From the NCBI GenBank assembly GCA_026988035.1, contig JALSLY010000079.1:1-33867 (forward strand): a DNA stretch of 33,867 nt. Reading direction: 5' to 3'. The notes below the pieces were generated by a model. The model was not told the origin of the DNA. It ran no database searches and saw only the letters and a list, made by a program, of their open reading frames with translations. Position 1 is the stretch's first letter. Each line of letters begins with the position of its first letter. Below, piece after piece: positions 17,154 through 25,529 of the stretch. The position numbers and the translations under genes were made by a program. The DNA comes from Thermotogae bacterium (GTDB lineage: Bacteria > Thermotogota > Thermotogae > Mesoaciditogales > Mesoaciditogaceae).

Positions 17154-17432
17154 ATGGTGAAAATTAGACTTACTCGGATGGGAAAGAGGGGACAGCCTTT
17201 TTACAGAATTATAGTTGTTGATTCAAGAAAGGCTAGAGATGGAGCGTATATTGAATCATTGGGTTATTACAATCCCATGAGAAAACCTTATGAGCTAAGT
17301 ATAAGTGACGAAAGAGCGCTTTACTGGTTAGAAAAGGGTGCCCAACCAACAGACACGGTAAGATCCCTTCTTTCAAAAAACGGGATAATGAAAAAGTTAC
17401 ACGAAAGGAAATACGCAAAAACTGAGGAGTGA
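17154..17432 (+). CDS. rpsP: 30S ribosomal protein S16
   Basis: A 92-residue S16 protein, complete with the N-terminal [19 protein letters not shown] hallmark and the VDSRKARDG and LGYYNP segments. S16 is an early 16S rRNA-binding protein needed for 30S assembly. GGAGGTG is at 17135-17141, a rather long 12 bases before the ATG. It lies 35 bases after ffh and overlaps the downstream khpA reading frame. Confidence 0.97.
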   Translation: MVKIRLTRMGKRGQPFYRIIVVDSRKARDGAYIESLGYYNPMRKPYELSISDERALYWLEKGAQPTDTVRSLLSKNGIMKKLHERKYAKTEE

Positions 17433-17437
17433 GGGCT

Positions 17438-17671
17438 TTGGATCTGAGAGAGCCTTTGGAATTTCTCGTTACAGCTGTGTGTAAAGAACCAGATATAGTA
17501 AAGATTAATGAGAAATTTGAGGGCAAAAAGACGATTTACGAAATCTTTGCAGCTGATGATGATGTAGGACAAATAATCGGTAAATCTGGAAGGACGATAA
17601 AATCGATTGATCTGATTTTGAGGTCTTTGAAAAAAGGAAAGGGAGAATTCGAGCTAAAGGTGGTTCGGTAA
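17438..17671 (+). CDS. khpA: KH-domain RNA-binding protein KhpA
   Basis: A 77-residue single KH domain with the GxxG loop at IIGKSGRT (GKSG about 48-51). KhpA-type proteins bind RNA broadly, often with KhpB, and sit between rpsP and rimM in many bacteria. I favour the TTG at 17438, which has GAGGAGTGAGGG ahead of it and gives the family-like N-terminus MDLREPLEFLV. A GTG at 17429 in the same frame, overlapping the rpsP stop, would add three residues but has no properly spaced SD. The stop overlaps the rimM ATG by one base. Confidence 0.9.
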   Translation: MDLREPLEFLVTAVCKEPDIVKINEKFEGKKTIYEIFAADDDVGQIIGKSGRTIKSIDLILRSLKKGKGEFELKVVR

Positions 17672-18231
17672 TGAAAAAGGAATTTATCGAGATAGGAAAA
17701 ATCTTCACCACATTTGGATTAAAAGGTTGTGTGAAGGTTTATCCGTATTCCGATGATCGAACTTTTGAATCTTTCAAGGGAAAAGAGATATGGGTTGGCA
17801 CTGGTCAAATATTGATTAATGTGAAAATGAAAGACGTAAAGCGTGCCAACAAAAAGAGTTACTTAGTTAAATTAGATGGCTTTGATACGATTGACAAATC
17901 TAGAAAAATTGTTGGTAAAGCCATATGTGTTGAAGAGAAAGAGCTTCCCCCTGTTGGAAATGATGAGTATTACTTTTATCAAGTGATTGGTATGAGAGTT
18001 TATGATGAATCCAGCAATCTTCTTGGTGTTGTTAAAGATATAATTCAAACAGGTGCTAATGATGTTTTCGTTGTGAGAGGAGAGTCGTCAGTAGAAACAT
18101 CTCTTCCATTTTCCCAATCAAGGCAAGAGTCGCAAGACGAAGAAATTTTAATACCATCTGTGAAAGATTACGTTCTTGATATGGATTTCGAGAATTCACG
18201 TATGATTGTGAAGAGGATGGAGTGGTACTGA
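17671..18231 (+). CDS. rimM: 16S rRNA processing protein RimM
   Basis: A 186-residue RimM that helps mature the 30S head domain together with S19. The N-terminal beta-barrel starts IEIGKIFTTFGLKGCVKVYP. The C-terminal PRC-barrel-like domain carries YYFYQVIGMRVYDE and ends with the IPSVKDYVLDMDFENSRMIV segment. A polar stretch around residues 135-155 (rich in S, Q and E) is longer than in many homologs and probably a loop. Translation is coupled to khpA (TAATG overlap) and the stop abuts the TTG of trmD. Confidence 0.93.
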   Translation: MKKEFIEIGKIFTTFGLKGCVKVYPYSDDRTFESFKGKEIWVGTGQILINVKMKDVKRANKKSYLVKLDGFDTIDKSRKIVGKAICVEEKELPPVGNDEYYFYQVIGMRVYDESSNLLGVVKDIIQTGANDVFVVRGESSVETSLPFSQSRQESQDEEILIPSVKDYVLDMDFENSRMIVKRMEWY

Positions 18232-18972
18232 TTGAAGATCGAGGTTGTCACGGTTTTGCCTGATCTCTTCAAATCATTCGTACATTTGGGAGTTGTTGGA
18301 CGAGCCATTCAAAGTGGTAAGCTGGATTTTGATATTGTAAATCTTAGAGATTACGCACACGATGCTCATCGCACAACCGATGATTATGCTTATGGAACTG
18401 GCATAGGAATGGTTATGAAGCCTGAACCGATTTTTGAAATGTTTGATGATTACCTTTCAAAACATCCTCATCCGTGGGTTGTGTATCCTTCACCACAGGG
18501 TGAACGCTTTGATCAGAAAAAAGCATTTGATTTGTCAAAGCGAAAAGATGTGATGTTCATATGCGGACGGTACGAGGGAGTAGATGAAAGAGTCATGACC
18601 ATTGTGGATGAGGAGATCTCTATAGGTGATTTTGTTTTGAGCGGCGGGGAAACGGCTGTTATGATTTTTGTTGAGGCTATAGCGAGAATGATCCCGGGTG
18701 TCGTTGGAAAATATGAATCAGTCGAAAATGATTCTTTTTACAATGGTCTTTTGGATTATGGTCATTATACCCGTCCCTTTGAATATAGAGGGATGACTGT
18801 TCCTGAGGTTCTGAGGAGTGGAGATCATGCCAAAATAGGCAAATATCTTCTCAAAGATGCACTGTATCGAACTATGCTCAAGAGGCCTGATCTTTTTCTT
18901 GAACACGAACTAACCATTGAAGAAAAAGCAGCATTGCTCGAATTGTTCAAGGAGATGCAGAAAGGATGCTAA
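18232..18972 (+). CDS. trmD: tRNA (guanine-37-N1)-methyltransferase TrmD
   Basis: A 246-residue TrmD, the SPOUT-class SAM-dependent enzyme that makes m1G37 next to the anticodon and prevents +1 frameshifting. The trefoil-knot SAM site is visible as FICGRYEGVDERV (CGRYEG 111-116) and SIGDFVLSGGE (130-140). The linker DSFYNGLLDYGHYTRP contains the catalytic aspartate (about D167). The start is TTG directly after the rimM stop, with GGAGTGG upstream. It overlaps the next gene, another SPOUT methyltransferase, by seven bases. Confidence 0.96.
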   Translation: MKIEVVTVLPDLFKSFVHLGVVGRAIQSGKLDFDIVNLRDYAHDAHRTTDDYAYGTGIGMVMKPEPIFEMFDDYLSKHPHPWVVYPSPQGERFDQKKAFDLSKRKDVMFICGRYEGVDERVMTIVDEEISIGDFVLSGGETAVMIFVEAIARMIPGVVGKYESVENDSFYNGLLDYGHYTRPFEYRGMTVPEVLRSGDHAKIGKYLLKDALYRTMLKRPDLFLEHELTIEEKAALLELFKEMQKGC

Positions 18973-19565
18973 ACAATATTCACGTTGCTGTTCTGCATTA
19001 TCCCATGATCGGAAAGGATGGGAGAATAGTAACGACAGCAGTTGCAAATATGGATGTTCACGATATAGCACGAACTTGCAGAACGTACAATGTAAAACGA
19101 TACTATATTGTCAACAACCTTCCAATGCAAAGACAGATCGTCATGCGTGTTCTCAATTACTGGAAAAGTGGGTTTGGGCGTGAGTATAATCCTTCTCGTG
19201 CTGAAGCGTTAAAAATGGTAAAACTCGTCTCGTATTACGAGGACCTTATAGAAGATATTACAACCGAAAGTGGTGTTCCACCGTTGAAAATTTTTACTTC
19301 TGCGAAAATAAGAGAAAATACAGTTTCATACGAGAAAATGAGAAGAGTTGTTTTAGATGAAAAAAGACCCATACTATTTCTTTTTGGAACAGGTCGCGGG
19401 ATGCCGCTTGAAATTTCTGAAACCTGCGATTTTTCGCTTGAACCTATAAGGGCCAAATCCGATTTTAATCATCTTTCTGTTAGATCAGCAGTTGCGATCA
19501 CACTTGACAGAATTATTGGAGAAGACATTTATCAAGGAGGGAAACAAAATGGACCAATTAATTAG
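18966..19565 (+). CDS. SPOUT-class RNA methyltransferase (TM1570-like)
   Basis: A 199-residue protein of the TM1570 family (Methyltrn_RNA_4), SAM-dependent SPOUT methyltransferases predicted to modify tRNA. Characteristic segments are LHYPMIGKDG near the start, YNPSRAEALKMVKL in the middle, and the C-terminal knot LFLFGTGRGMP and LSVRSAVAITLDRI. The substrate is not established as far as I know. GGAGATG precedes the ATG, which overlaps the trmD end. Two adjacent SPOUT enzymes plus rimM and KhpA indicate a translation-quality cluster. The last 17 bases overlap rplS. Confidence 0.88.
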   Translation: MLNNIHVAVLHYPMIGKDGRIVTTAVANMDVHDIARTCRTYNVKRYYIVNNLPMQRQIVMRVLNYWKSGFGREYNPSRAEALKMVKLVSYYEDLIEDITTESGVPPLKIFTSAKIRENTVSYEKMRRVVLDEKRPILFLFGTGRGMPLEISETCDFSLEPIRAKSDFNHLSVRSAVAITLDRIIGEDIYQGGKQNGPIN

Positions 19566-19905
19566 AGCCGTTGAAATGCCTTACAAAAAAGAGCGGCCCA
19601 AATTAGCCATAGGCGATTTAGTTAAAGTTACCACTGCAGTTATTGAGGGTGGCAAGGAGAGAGAACAGATTTTTGAAGGTATTATTATTGCCATGTCCGG
19701 ATCATCTGGCGGAAGAACATTTACCGTTAGGAAAATATCGCACAATGGTATAGGAGTTGAAAAGATCTTTCCCTTCAACTGTCCTACCGTAAAAGCTATA
19801 AAAGTTGTGAGGCACGGTAAGGTAAGAAGGGCTAAACTTTACTACATTAGGGCACTGAAAGGTAAAAAGGCCCGAATAAAGGAAAGACGTGAACCCAAGA
19901 AATAA
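19549..19905 (+). CDS. rplS: 50S ribosomal protein L19
   Basis: A 118-residue L19 located at the 30S-50S interface. Family segments are IGDLVKVTTAVIEGGKEREQIFEGIIIA, SGGRTFTVRKIS, GVGIEKIFP-like GIGVEKIFPFNCP, and the basic tail KVRRAKLYYIRALKGKKARIKE. The ATG at 19549 has AAGGAGGG at 19534-19541; a longer in-frame version from 19492 would add 19 residues absent from L19 proteins and is rejected. It overlaps both the preceding methyltransferase gene and the lepB gene by 17 bases. Confidence 0.96.
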   Translation: MDQLIRAVEMPYKKERPKLAIGDLVKVTTAVIEGGKEREQIFEGIIIAMSGSSGGRTFTVRKISHNGIGVEKIFPFNCPTVKAIKVVRHGKVRRAKLYYIRALKGKKARIKERREPKK

Positions 19906-20704
19906 GGAAGCAAAAAGCGCGATCTACCAGAAGGCAAAGCATGAAGCTTTGGAATGGGCAAAGGCTTTCGTAGTAGCTTTCATTATCGCAATTGCCATAA
20001 AGCTTTTCGTACTTGATACGATGATCGTGCCAACTGGTTCAATGCTTCCGACAATTCAACTCAATGATAGACTTTTCGTTGATAAGATCACATGGCAATA
20101 TCAGAAGCCTTCTATTGGAGAAATAGTGGTATTTTGGACACCATTTGTAGATAAGTCGGCTCTTAGGATGTTAGGACCATTTGATAAGTTTATGGATGCA
20201 CTCAGTCCGGCAAAGTTTCATGGCCACGTGAAATATGTAAAAAGGTTGATAGCTTCAGGTGGAGATACATTGGAACTGGTACCGGCGCCGGGACATCCCT
20301 ATATGTATCATATAGAAGTTAATGGTAAGATTCCTAAGGCTCTAAAAAACAGGCTGTACTCAAAACAAGGAATATTTGCCGATCCAAAGTTTTACGACAA
20401 ATTGGCGCATCCAGAGAAGTATACTTATGATCCAAATTATAAAATACTTCTTTACTTTAACAGGGATACGGATTACACGCAGTATTACGATAGATCATCA
20501 CCCAAATGGGGAAAATATGTCTCTGTAGATGCATCTGGAAATGTCATTGTTCATGTTCCGAAAGGTTACTTCTTTGCTATGGGTGATAACACGACAGATT
20601 CTTTCGATAGCAGATATTGGGGATTCGTTCCGGACGAGAATATGGTTGGTGCGCCATTTTTGAGAATATGGCCTTTGAATAGGTTCGGGGCGGTAAAATT
20701 ATGA
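19889..20704 (+). CDS. lepB: Signal peptidase I
   Basis: A 271-residue type I signal peptidase that removes signal peptides from exported proteins at the cytoplasmic membrane. One transmembrane segment (about 24-42) is followed by the catalytic serine S51 (PTGSMLPTI) and the general base K118 (YVKRLIASGGD). The late box AMGDNTTDSFDSRYWGFV is present. Two extra stretches (about 86-112 and 145-205) make it longer than Gram-positive enzymes of about 180 residues. The GTG start sits inside the end of rplS behind AAAGGAAAG. Proximity to ffh joins protein targeting and maturation in one transcript. Confidence 0.95.
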   Translation: MNPRNKEAKSAIYQKAKHEALEWAKAFVVAFIIAIAIKLFVLDTMIVPTGSMLPTIQLNDRLFVDKITWQYQKPSIGEIVVFWTPFVDKSALRMLGPFDKFMDALSPAKFHGHVKYVKRLIASGGDTLELVPAPGHPYMYHIEVNGKIPKALKNRLYSKQGIFADPKFYDKLAHPEKYTYDPNYKILLYFNRDTDYTQYYDRSSPKWGKYVSVDASGNVIVHVPKGYFFAMGDNTTDSFDSRYWGFVPDENMVGAPFLRIWPLNRFGAVKL

Positions 20705-20753
20705 TGGATAGGGGCAATTCTGAATTGCGAAAAAGAATTTATTGTATCCATCA
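20702..20753 (+). other. Nested hairpins between lepB and rbgA
   Basis: An outer perfect 9-bp inverted repeat TGATGGATA (20702-20710) / TATCCATCA (20745-20753) encloses an inner hairpin GCAATT-CTG-AATTGC (20714-20728). The outer left arm contains the lepB stop codon. There is no T tract, so it is not an ordinary terminator; RNA processing, attenuation or transcript stabilisation are possible. It occupies most of the largest gap in an otherwise tightly packed run. Confidence 0.55.
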
Positions 20754-20778
20754 AATGACATAATAGAGGGGAAATGCT

Positions 20779-21579
20779 ATGGAAGTTTGGTATCCATCTC
20801 ATGTCGAAAAGGCTAAAAAAGCCATAAAGTCTTTAATAAAGACTGTTGGTGGCGTGGTGGAAATTGTTGATGCACGCGCTCCAATGGCTACTCGTCCAAT
20901 GGATATAGAGCCATACTTCAGCGACAAGATAAGGATGATTTTCTTGAACAAAACTGATCTTGCCAACCCAAGAATAACAAGCATGTGGGTTGAATCGCTG
21001 TCAAAAAACGAAGTGATAGTGGTATCAGGCTCTTTAAAAGAGATGAGAAATGTAAGAAGGATATTTGATCCTTTTAGAAGGCCTCGCGAGATTAACATTG
21101 CAATCGTTGGAATGCCTAATGTTGGAAAATCAACGTTGGTTAATATGATTAAGCGCAGAAGATCGGCTTCTATTGGTGATAAACCTGGGGTCACAAGGGC
21201 TGTTCAATGGATGAGAGTGGATGATCACCTCAAGGTTTTGGATACACCCGGGGTTACCTATCCAAGAATATACAACGATCTTCTTTATGCAAAACTGGGG
21301 TTGTGCAACGTTGTGGATATTGAAAAAGTCGATTTTGAAGCTTTGATATATTATGAGCTTGATCTCTTGTGCAAAACCCAACCTGCGGTGGTAGAGAAAA
21401 TAGGTGAAGGCTCATCGATAATGGAAAGGTTGGAAAACTATGCCAAAAAGCACGGTTTTCTCTTAAGAGGCGGGATTTTAGATATGAACAGAGCGCTTCT
21501 CACTGTTCATCGCGAAATCACACATGGAAAATTTGGAAGAGTCTCTTACGAAACACCAGATGATTACGAGCAAATCTGA
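20779..21579 (+). CDS. rbgA: Ribosome biogenesis GTPase RbgA (YlqF)
   Basis: A 266-residue circularly permuted GTPase needed for late 50S assembly. The permuted order is clear: G4 NKTD (57-60) precedes G1 GMPNVGKST (111-119), the G2 threonine T139 and G3 DTPG (155-158). The C-terminal RNA-binding (ANTAR-like) helical part follows from about 190. The ATG has GAGGGG upstream. It stands between lepB and acpP and follows the nested hairpins at 20702-20753. Confidence 0.93.
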   Translation: MEVWYPSHVEKAKKAIKSLIKTVGGVVEIVDARAPMATRPMDIEPYFSDKIRMIFLNKTDLANPRITSMWVESLSKNEVIVVSGSLKEMRNVRRIFDPFRRPREINIAIVGMPNVGKSTLVNMIKRRRSASIGDKPGVTRAVQWMRVDDHLKVLDTPGVTYPRIYNDLLYAKLGLCNVVDIEKVDFEALIYYELDLLCKTQPAVVEKIGEGSSIMERLENYAKKHGFLLRGGILDMNRALLTVHREITHGKFGRVSYETPDDYEQI

Positions 21580-21593
21580 GAGGAGGAAAAAGG

Positions 21594-21833
21594 ATGGAAG
21601 ATATTTTTGAAAAAGTGAAAAGTGTTATAGCAGATAAGTTAGGTGTGGAGGCTGGAGAAATCACTGAAACCTCTTCATTCATGGACGATCTTGGAGCCGA
21701 TTCTCTTGACGTAGTAGACATTGTTATGGCTTTCGAAGAGGAATTTGGTGTCAAGATCAACGATGAAGAGTTGGAGAAATTCTCAACGGTTGGCGATGTT
21801 GTCAAATATTTAAAAGAGAAAGTTCAAAATTGA
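21594..21833 (+). CDS. acpP: Acyl carrier protein
   Basis: A 79-residue acidic acyl carrier protein for fatty acid synthesis. The phosphopantetheine attachment serine is S37 in [11 protein letters not shown], and the acidic helix II ([14 protein letters not shown]) that docks with partner enzymes follows it. A strong GGAGG lies upstream of the ATG, fitting the usual high expression of ACP. No other fatty-acid gene is in the window; it is 14 bases after rbgA. Confidence 0.97.
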   Translation: MEDIFEKVKSVIADKLGVEAGEITETSSFMDDLGADSLDVVDIVMAFEEEFGVKINDEELEKFSTVGDVVKYLKEKVQN

Positions 21834-21866
21834 TTATAGCTTTGTTGAGGATAGAGAGGTGGGGCA

Positions 21867-22547
21867 ATGGGTAGTGTTGATTTGCGTATGACCAAGCGTG
21901 GTGTCGTACTTTTTGTAGAAAAGTACGGCGATCTCGCTCAACTTTTTGCAGATATCACCAACAAATTTTCGCAGCTAAATGGTTTTTTTACTCAAGGTGA
22001 CAAAATCTCAGTGATGATCAAAGATAGAGAAAAGTATTCTAAAGATATAACCGAGATAGTTTCATTCGTAGAAAAGATGGGATTCAAAGTTGGGGAAATA
22101 CTCGTTGGAGAAATGAACAAAAAAACACCAAATAAATTATCGGTAAAGCAAAAGATGAAAGTCGTTGAGAGCGAGAATTTCCAACAGCTCAATCCCACAA
22201 AAGTTGTTAAAAAAACCGTAAGATCTGGGCAAGCTGTCATACATGATGGCGATGTAATTCTCGTGGGAAATCTGAATTCTGGCGGAGAGGTCATTTCCGC
22301 TGGTAACGTAATGATTTTAGGGGAAGCTCGCGGAGTAATACGTGCGGGAGTCAAAGGTGATGAAGATGCGCTTATTTTTGCAATTACTATGTCTCCAGAG
22401 CTCATCCAAATAGCGAATCATGTCTCACATGTTCCGGAATCCATTGAAAATGCCATGGCATATGTTAGGAACGGAAAAGTCGTTGTGGAGAAGTACGACA
22501 ATATCAAGTTTGGTGTTGGGAGAGATCAAATTGGAAAAGAGCGCTGA
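21867..22547 (+). CDS. minC: Septum site-determining protein MinC
   Basis: A 226-residue MinC, the FtsZ-polymerisation inhibitor that prevents division near the poles. The N-terminal domain (about 1-105) is followed by a basic linker and the right-handed beta-helix domain (about 115-205) with GDVILVGNLNSGGEVISAGNV and IRAGVKGDEDALIFA, which binds MinD. MinD and MinE are not encoded nearby. GAGGTGGGG precedes the ATG. The end overlaps the first M42 peptidase by 17 bases. I recall minC next to M42 peptidase genes in T. maritima too (TM1047-TM1050). Confidence 0.94.
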   Translation: MGSVDLRMTKRGVVLFVEKYGDLAQLFADITNKFSQLNGFFTQGDKISVMIKDREKYSKDITEIVSFVEKMGFKVGEILVGEMNKKTPNKLSVKQKMKVVESENFQQLNPTKVVKKTVRSGQAVIHDGDVILVGNLNSGGEVISAGNVMILGEARGVIRAGVKGDEDALIFAITMSPELIQIANHVSHVPESIENAMAYVRNGKVVVEKYDNIKFGVGRDQIGKER

Positions 22548-23538
22548 ACTGCTAAAGAAATTGTCAAAGGCTTTTGGTCCATCAGGATATGAAAATGAAG
22601 TTATAGATATAATTGAAGAAGAGCTGGAAGGCGTGTGCGAAACACGAAGGTTAAAATCAGGATCTTTGTTAGCGATAAAAAATGGTGATGGCCGAGGAAA
22701 GTTAATGGTATCTACCCATATAGATGAAGTTGGACTTGTTATATCGAAAGTGAAAAACGGATATGGTCGTCTTGTTCCCATAGGCGGCATAGATCCCAAG
22801 GTTTTACCGTCTCAGGTTGTCAAAATAAAAACACGTGATGGATTTCAACGTGGTGTTGTTGGGATGCTTGCGCCTCATCTTCAAAAAGGAGAAAAGCAAG
22901 ATGTTGATTTTAATTCACTTTTTGTAGATTTGAGTTGTGCTCCTGCTGCGCAAGTTGGTGATATGGCAGTTGTGGACACCGTGGCTGAATGCATAGGGGA
23001 TGAACATTTCCATGGTAAGGCACTTGATGATCGTGCAAGTGTTGTAGCTCTTATTCTTGCGCTTAAGGAGCTTTCAAGGTTCAAGACACATGCCGATTTT
23101 TATGCTCTTTTTTCTTCTCGTGAAGAAGTAGGTATGGTCGGAGCAATGACGGGAACTTTTGAAGTCAAACCAGATCTTGGAATAGCAGTGGATGTGACTT
23201 TCGGAGATAACGATTCTCCTCATGCACCAAAAATAGAAATCAACAAAGGGCCTGCAATATCTATTGGGGCGGCTACTCATAAAAATTCTTACGATTTGGC
23301 CATAAAAGTTGCAAAACAATATGATATACCATATCAGATTGAACCCAGTCCCGGCCGTACCGGGACCGATGCAGATGCAGTTCAACTTGCGTATAGAGGG
23401 GTGCCTGTTTTGCTTTTTTCCATACCGGAATTTTACATGCATACACCAGTGGAAGTTGTTTCATTGAATGATGTGAAATGGACCGCAAGACTTTTGAGTG
23501 CTTTTGCAACGGAGTGGGGTGGCATCAATGCACATTGA
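22531..23538 (+). CDS. M42 family aminopeptidase (first of three)
   Basis: A 335-residue M42 (glutamyl aminopeptidase/TET type) metallopeptidase; such proteins form large tetrahedral dodecamers that trim oligopeptides in the cytoplasm. Metal and catalytic residues are complete: H63 (STHIDEVG), D166 (ALDDR), catalytic E198 and ligand E199 (SSREEVG), D221 (AVDV) and H304 (YMHTPVEV). The TTG at 22531 is chosen since GGGAGAG precedes it and homologs begin near the ELLKKLSKAFGPSG segment; an ATG at 22420 would extend far into minC. It overlaps minC and the next M42 gene. Confidence 0.93.
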   Translation: MEKSAELLKKLSKAFGPSGYENEVIDIIEEELEGVCETRRLKSGSLLAIKNGDGRGKLMVSTHIDEVGLVISKVKNGYGRLVPIGGIDPKVLPSQVVKIKTRDGFQRGVVGMLAPHLQKGEKQDVDFNSLFVDLSCAPAAQVGDMAVVDTVAECIGDEHFHGKALDDRASVVALILALKELSRFKTHADFYALFSSREEVGMVGAMTGTFEVKPDLGIAVDVTFGDNDSPHAPKIEINKGPAISIGAATHKNSYDLAIKVAKQYDIPYQIEPSPGRTGTDADAVQLAYRGVPVLLFSIPEFYMHTPVEVVSLNDVKWTARLLSAFATEWGGINAH

Positions 23539-24523
23539 AGAATTGTCCAACCTTCGCGGCACCTCTGGTTTTGAAGATGATGTTGTGGAGTATGTAAAAA
23601 AGTCGATCTCAAATAGAGTTTCAAATATGAAAGAAGATTTCATGCGAAATCTTATAGCCTTTATTCCTGGGAAAAGGCATGATTTTAAAATAGCACTTTT
23701 TGCGCATACTGACGAAGTGGGATTGATGGTTACGCGTGTGAATGACGATGGAACTCTTAAGTTTTCACCAATAGGTGGAGTTGATCCAAGAGTTCTCGTT
23801 GGAAAGCGTGTTAAAGTTGGCAAAGAAATAGAGGGCGTTATTGGCTTTAAACCAATCCATCTCCAACATTCAGACAAGGTGAGCCCCTCGTATGACAACC
23901 TTTCAATTTTTGTCGGAACTGATCATAAAAAAGTCAACATTGGGGATCCTGTGCACTTTACCACACAGTTTGAAGAACACGGAGATTTCTACGTTGGCAA
24001 AGCTTTCGATGATCGTGTTGGATGTGCAATATTGATAGAAATTATTCAAAGTATTTCAGAGTTTCCTTGTGACACGTATTTCGTCTTTGCCTCTCAGGAA
24101 GAGGTTGGATTAAGAGGAAGTGGGGTTGCTGCTGCCAATCTTGAAATTGATGCGGCATTGGTGATAGAAGGTACAACTGCAGGGGATAATCCGGAGCTTG
24201 AATCAGAGCATTGGGCTACTCATGTTGGAGATGGACCATCAATTGTTTCGGTTCATTCGGGCTATGTTGTGGATAAAGCTATTTTTGAAGCTTTGATAAA
24301 GGTTGCATCTGCTAACTCTATTCCTTTTCAGTTAAAGAGAAGGACCGCAGGTGGTACTGACGCCGCACGTATTGCAAGGACAGGCCGTGGAACTCCTGCA
24401 GGTGTAGTGGCCGTTCCTTCAAGGTACATTCATTCGCCAGTTTCTGTTATATCAAAATCTGATTTTCGTCATACTTTTGAGCTGGTCAAAGCTTTTGTTG
24501 AAAGCGGGGTGCTTTTAAATTGA
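23528..24523 (+). CDS. M42 family aminopeptidase (second of three)
   Basis: A 331-residue paralog in the same fold. H60 (FAHTDEVG), D161 (AFDDR), E191-E192 (ASQEEVG) and H302 (YIHSPVSV) are present. The ligand that is aspartate in its two neighbours is E214 here (LVIEGTTAGD), a substitution that may shift metal or substrate preference. It lacks the KAFGPSG-type opening of the other two and starts EELSNLRGTSGFED instead, so it is the most divergent copy. The ATG at 23528 has GGAGTGGGGTGG upstream and overlaps the first copy by 11 bases. The three may form mixed complexes, which is inference. Confidence 0.92.
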   Translation: MHIEELSNLRGTSGFEDDVVEYVKKSISNRVSNMKEDFMRNLIAFIPGKRHDFKIALFAHTDEVGLMVTRVNDDGTLKFSPIGGVDPRVLVGKRVKVGKEIEGVIGFKPIHLQHSDKVSPSYDNLSIFVGTDHKKVNIGDPVHFTTQFEEHGDFYVGKAFDDRVGCAILIEIIQSISEFPCDTYFVFASQEEVGLRGSGVAAANLEIDAALVIEGTTAGDNPELESEHWATHVGDGPSIVSVHSGYVVDKAIFEALIKVASANSIPFQLKRRTAGGTDAARIARTGRGTPAGVVAVPSRYIHSPVSVISKSDFRHTFELVKAFVESGVLLN

Positions 24524-25527
24524 ACACTGAAACTTTGAAAAAGCTCGTAGAGGCATTTGGTCCTAGTGGGCGGGAAGAAAAAGTAAGAAATATAATTATT
24601 GAGTTGATAAAAGACCATGTGGATGATTATAAAATTGACAGACTTGGTAATTTGATCGCCTGGAAAAAGGGAACGGGTCTCAACAAGAAAAAGATCCTTT
24701 TTGATGCACATATGGATCAAATAGGAGTGATTGTAACTTATAAGGACAAAAGGGGTTTTCTGCGTGTTGAACCCGTTGGTGGGATTACTCCTCAAGTGAT
24801 TTATGGAACACGTTTGAATTTTGATGGTGTAATTGGGGTTGTTGGAATTGAGCGTGAAACTGCTAATGCTTATAAAGATAACCTTAAAAATCTCGATTTT
24901 GACAAAATATATGTAGATATTGCAGCACCAAGTAAATTCGATGTTGGAATAGGAAGTTTTGGTGTGTACGACGCTAATCCCATATTTGTTGATACTAAAG
25001 TCATATCTCCAGCACTTGATGACAGGATCGGCTGTACCATGCTCGTTGAAACTTTGAGAAGCTTGGATTCACTTTATAACGATTTATATGTTGCTTTTTC
25101 GGTTCAAGAGGAACATAGTCTTGCTGGAGCAAGAGTAGAAGCTTTTGATATTAAACCAGATGTGGCAATCGCGGTAGATGTTACCGATTCGGCTGATACT
25201 CCCAAAGCAGATAAGCGTACTTCCATGGTTTTAGGGAAGGGGCCTGCTATCAAAGTGATGGATTCTTTGAGTGTGTCAAATTCATATGTTGTGGAGCTTT
25301 TGAAGAGAACGGCTGAGAAAAATAACATACGCTACCAGATGGAAGTTTTACATATGGGTGGAACTGATGCGTACGGTCTTGAAAGGACTGCTAATGGCAT
25401 TTCGACTGGTGCTTTATCTATACCTACTCGATATATTCATACTCCTTCAGAAGTATGTGAGTGGGGTGATGTAGAAGAAGGCATACAACTTATGAAACTT
25501 TTGATCAAGGAGGAGATCACATTCTGA
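24520..25527 (+). CDS. M42 family aminopeptidase (third of three)
   Basis: A 335-residue M42 peptidase with intact site residues H64 (DAHMDQIG), D167 (ALDDR), E197-E198 (SVQEEH), D220 (AVDV) and H307 (YIHTPSEV). After the catalytic glutamates it reads HSLAGA rather than VG-RGA. Its start is TTG overlapping the stop of the second copy (TTGA), with only a weak GGGGTG ahead, so translation is probably coupled. Closest of the three to the first copy by its AFGPSG opening. Confidence 0.92.
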   Translation: MNTETLKKLVEAFGPSGREEKVRNIIIELIKDHVDDYKIDRLGNLIAWKKGTGLNKKKILFDAHMDQIGVIVTYKDKRGFLRVEPVGGITPQVIYGTRLNFDGVIGVVGIERETANAYKDNLKNLDFDKIYVDIAAPSKFDVGIGSFGVYDANPIFVDTKVISPALDDRIGCTMLVETLRSLDSLYNDLYVAFSVQEEHSLAGARVEAFDIKPDVAIAVDVTDSADTPKADKRTSMVLGKGPAIKVMDSLSVSNSYVVELLKRTAEKNNIRYQMEVLHMGGTDAYGLERTANGISTGALSIPTRYIHTPSEVCEWGDVEEGIQLMKLLIKEEITF

Positions 25528-25529
25528 AA

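Noticed and set aside
19492-19548. Longer N-terminus for L19
   Set aside because: It lies wholly inside the methyltransferase gene, and L19 proteins start where the AAGGAGGG-supported ATG is.
20756-20764. Extended -10 (TGACATAAT) as an rbgA promoter
   Set aside because: The transcript would begin inside or after the rbgA SD at 20766-20771, leaving no usable ribosome site.
22420-22530. Longer N-terminus for the first M42 peptidase
   Set aside because: It overlaps minC by over 100 bases with no homology to M42 proteins; the TTG at 22531 has an SD.
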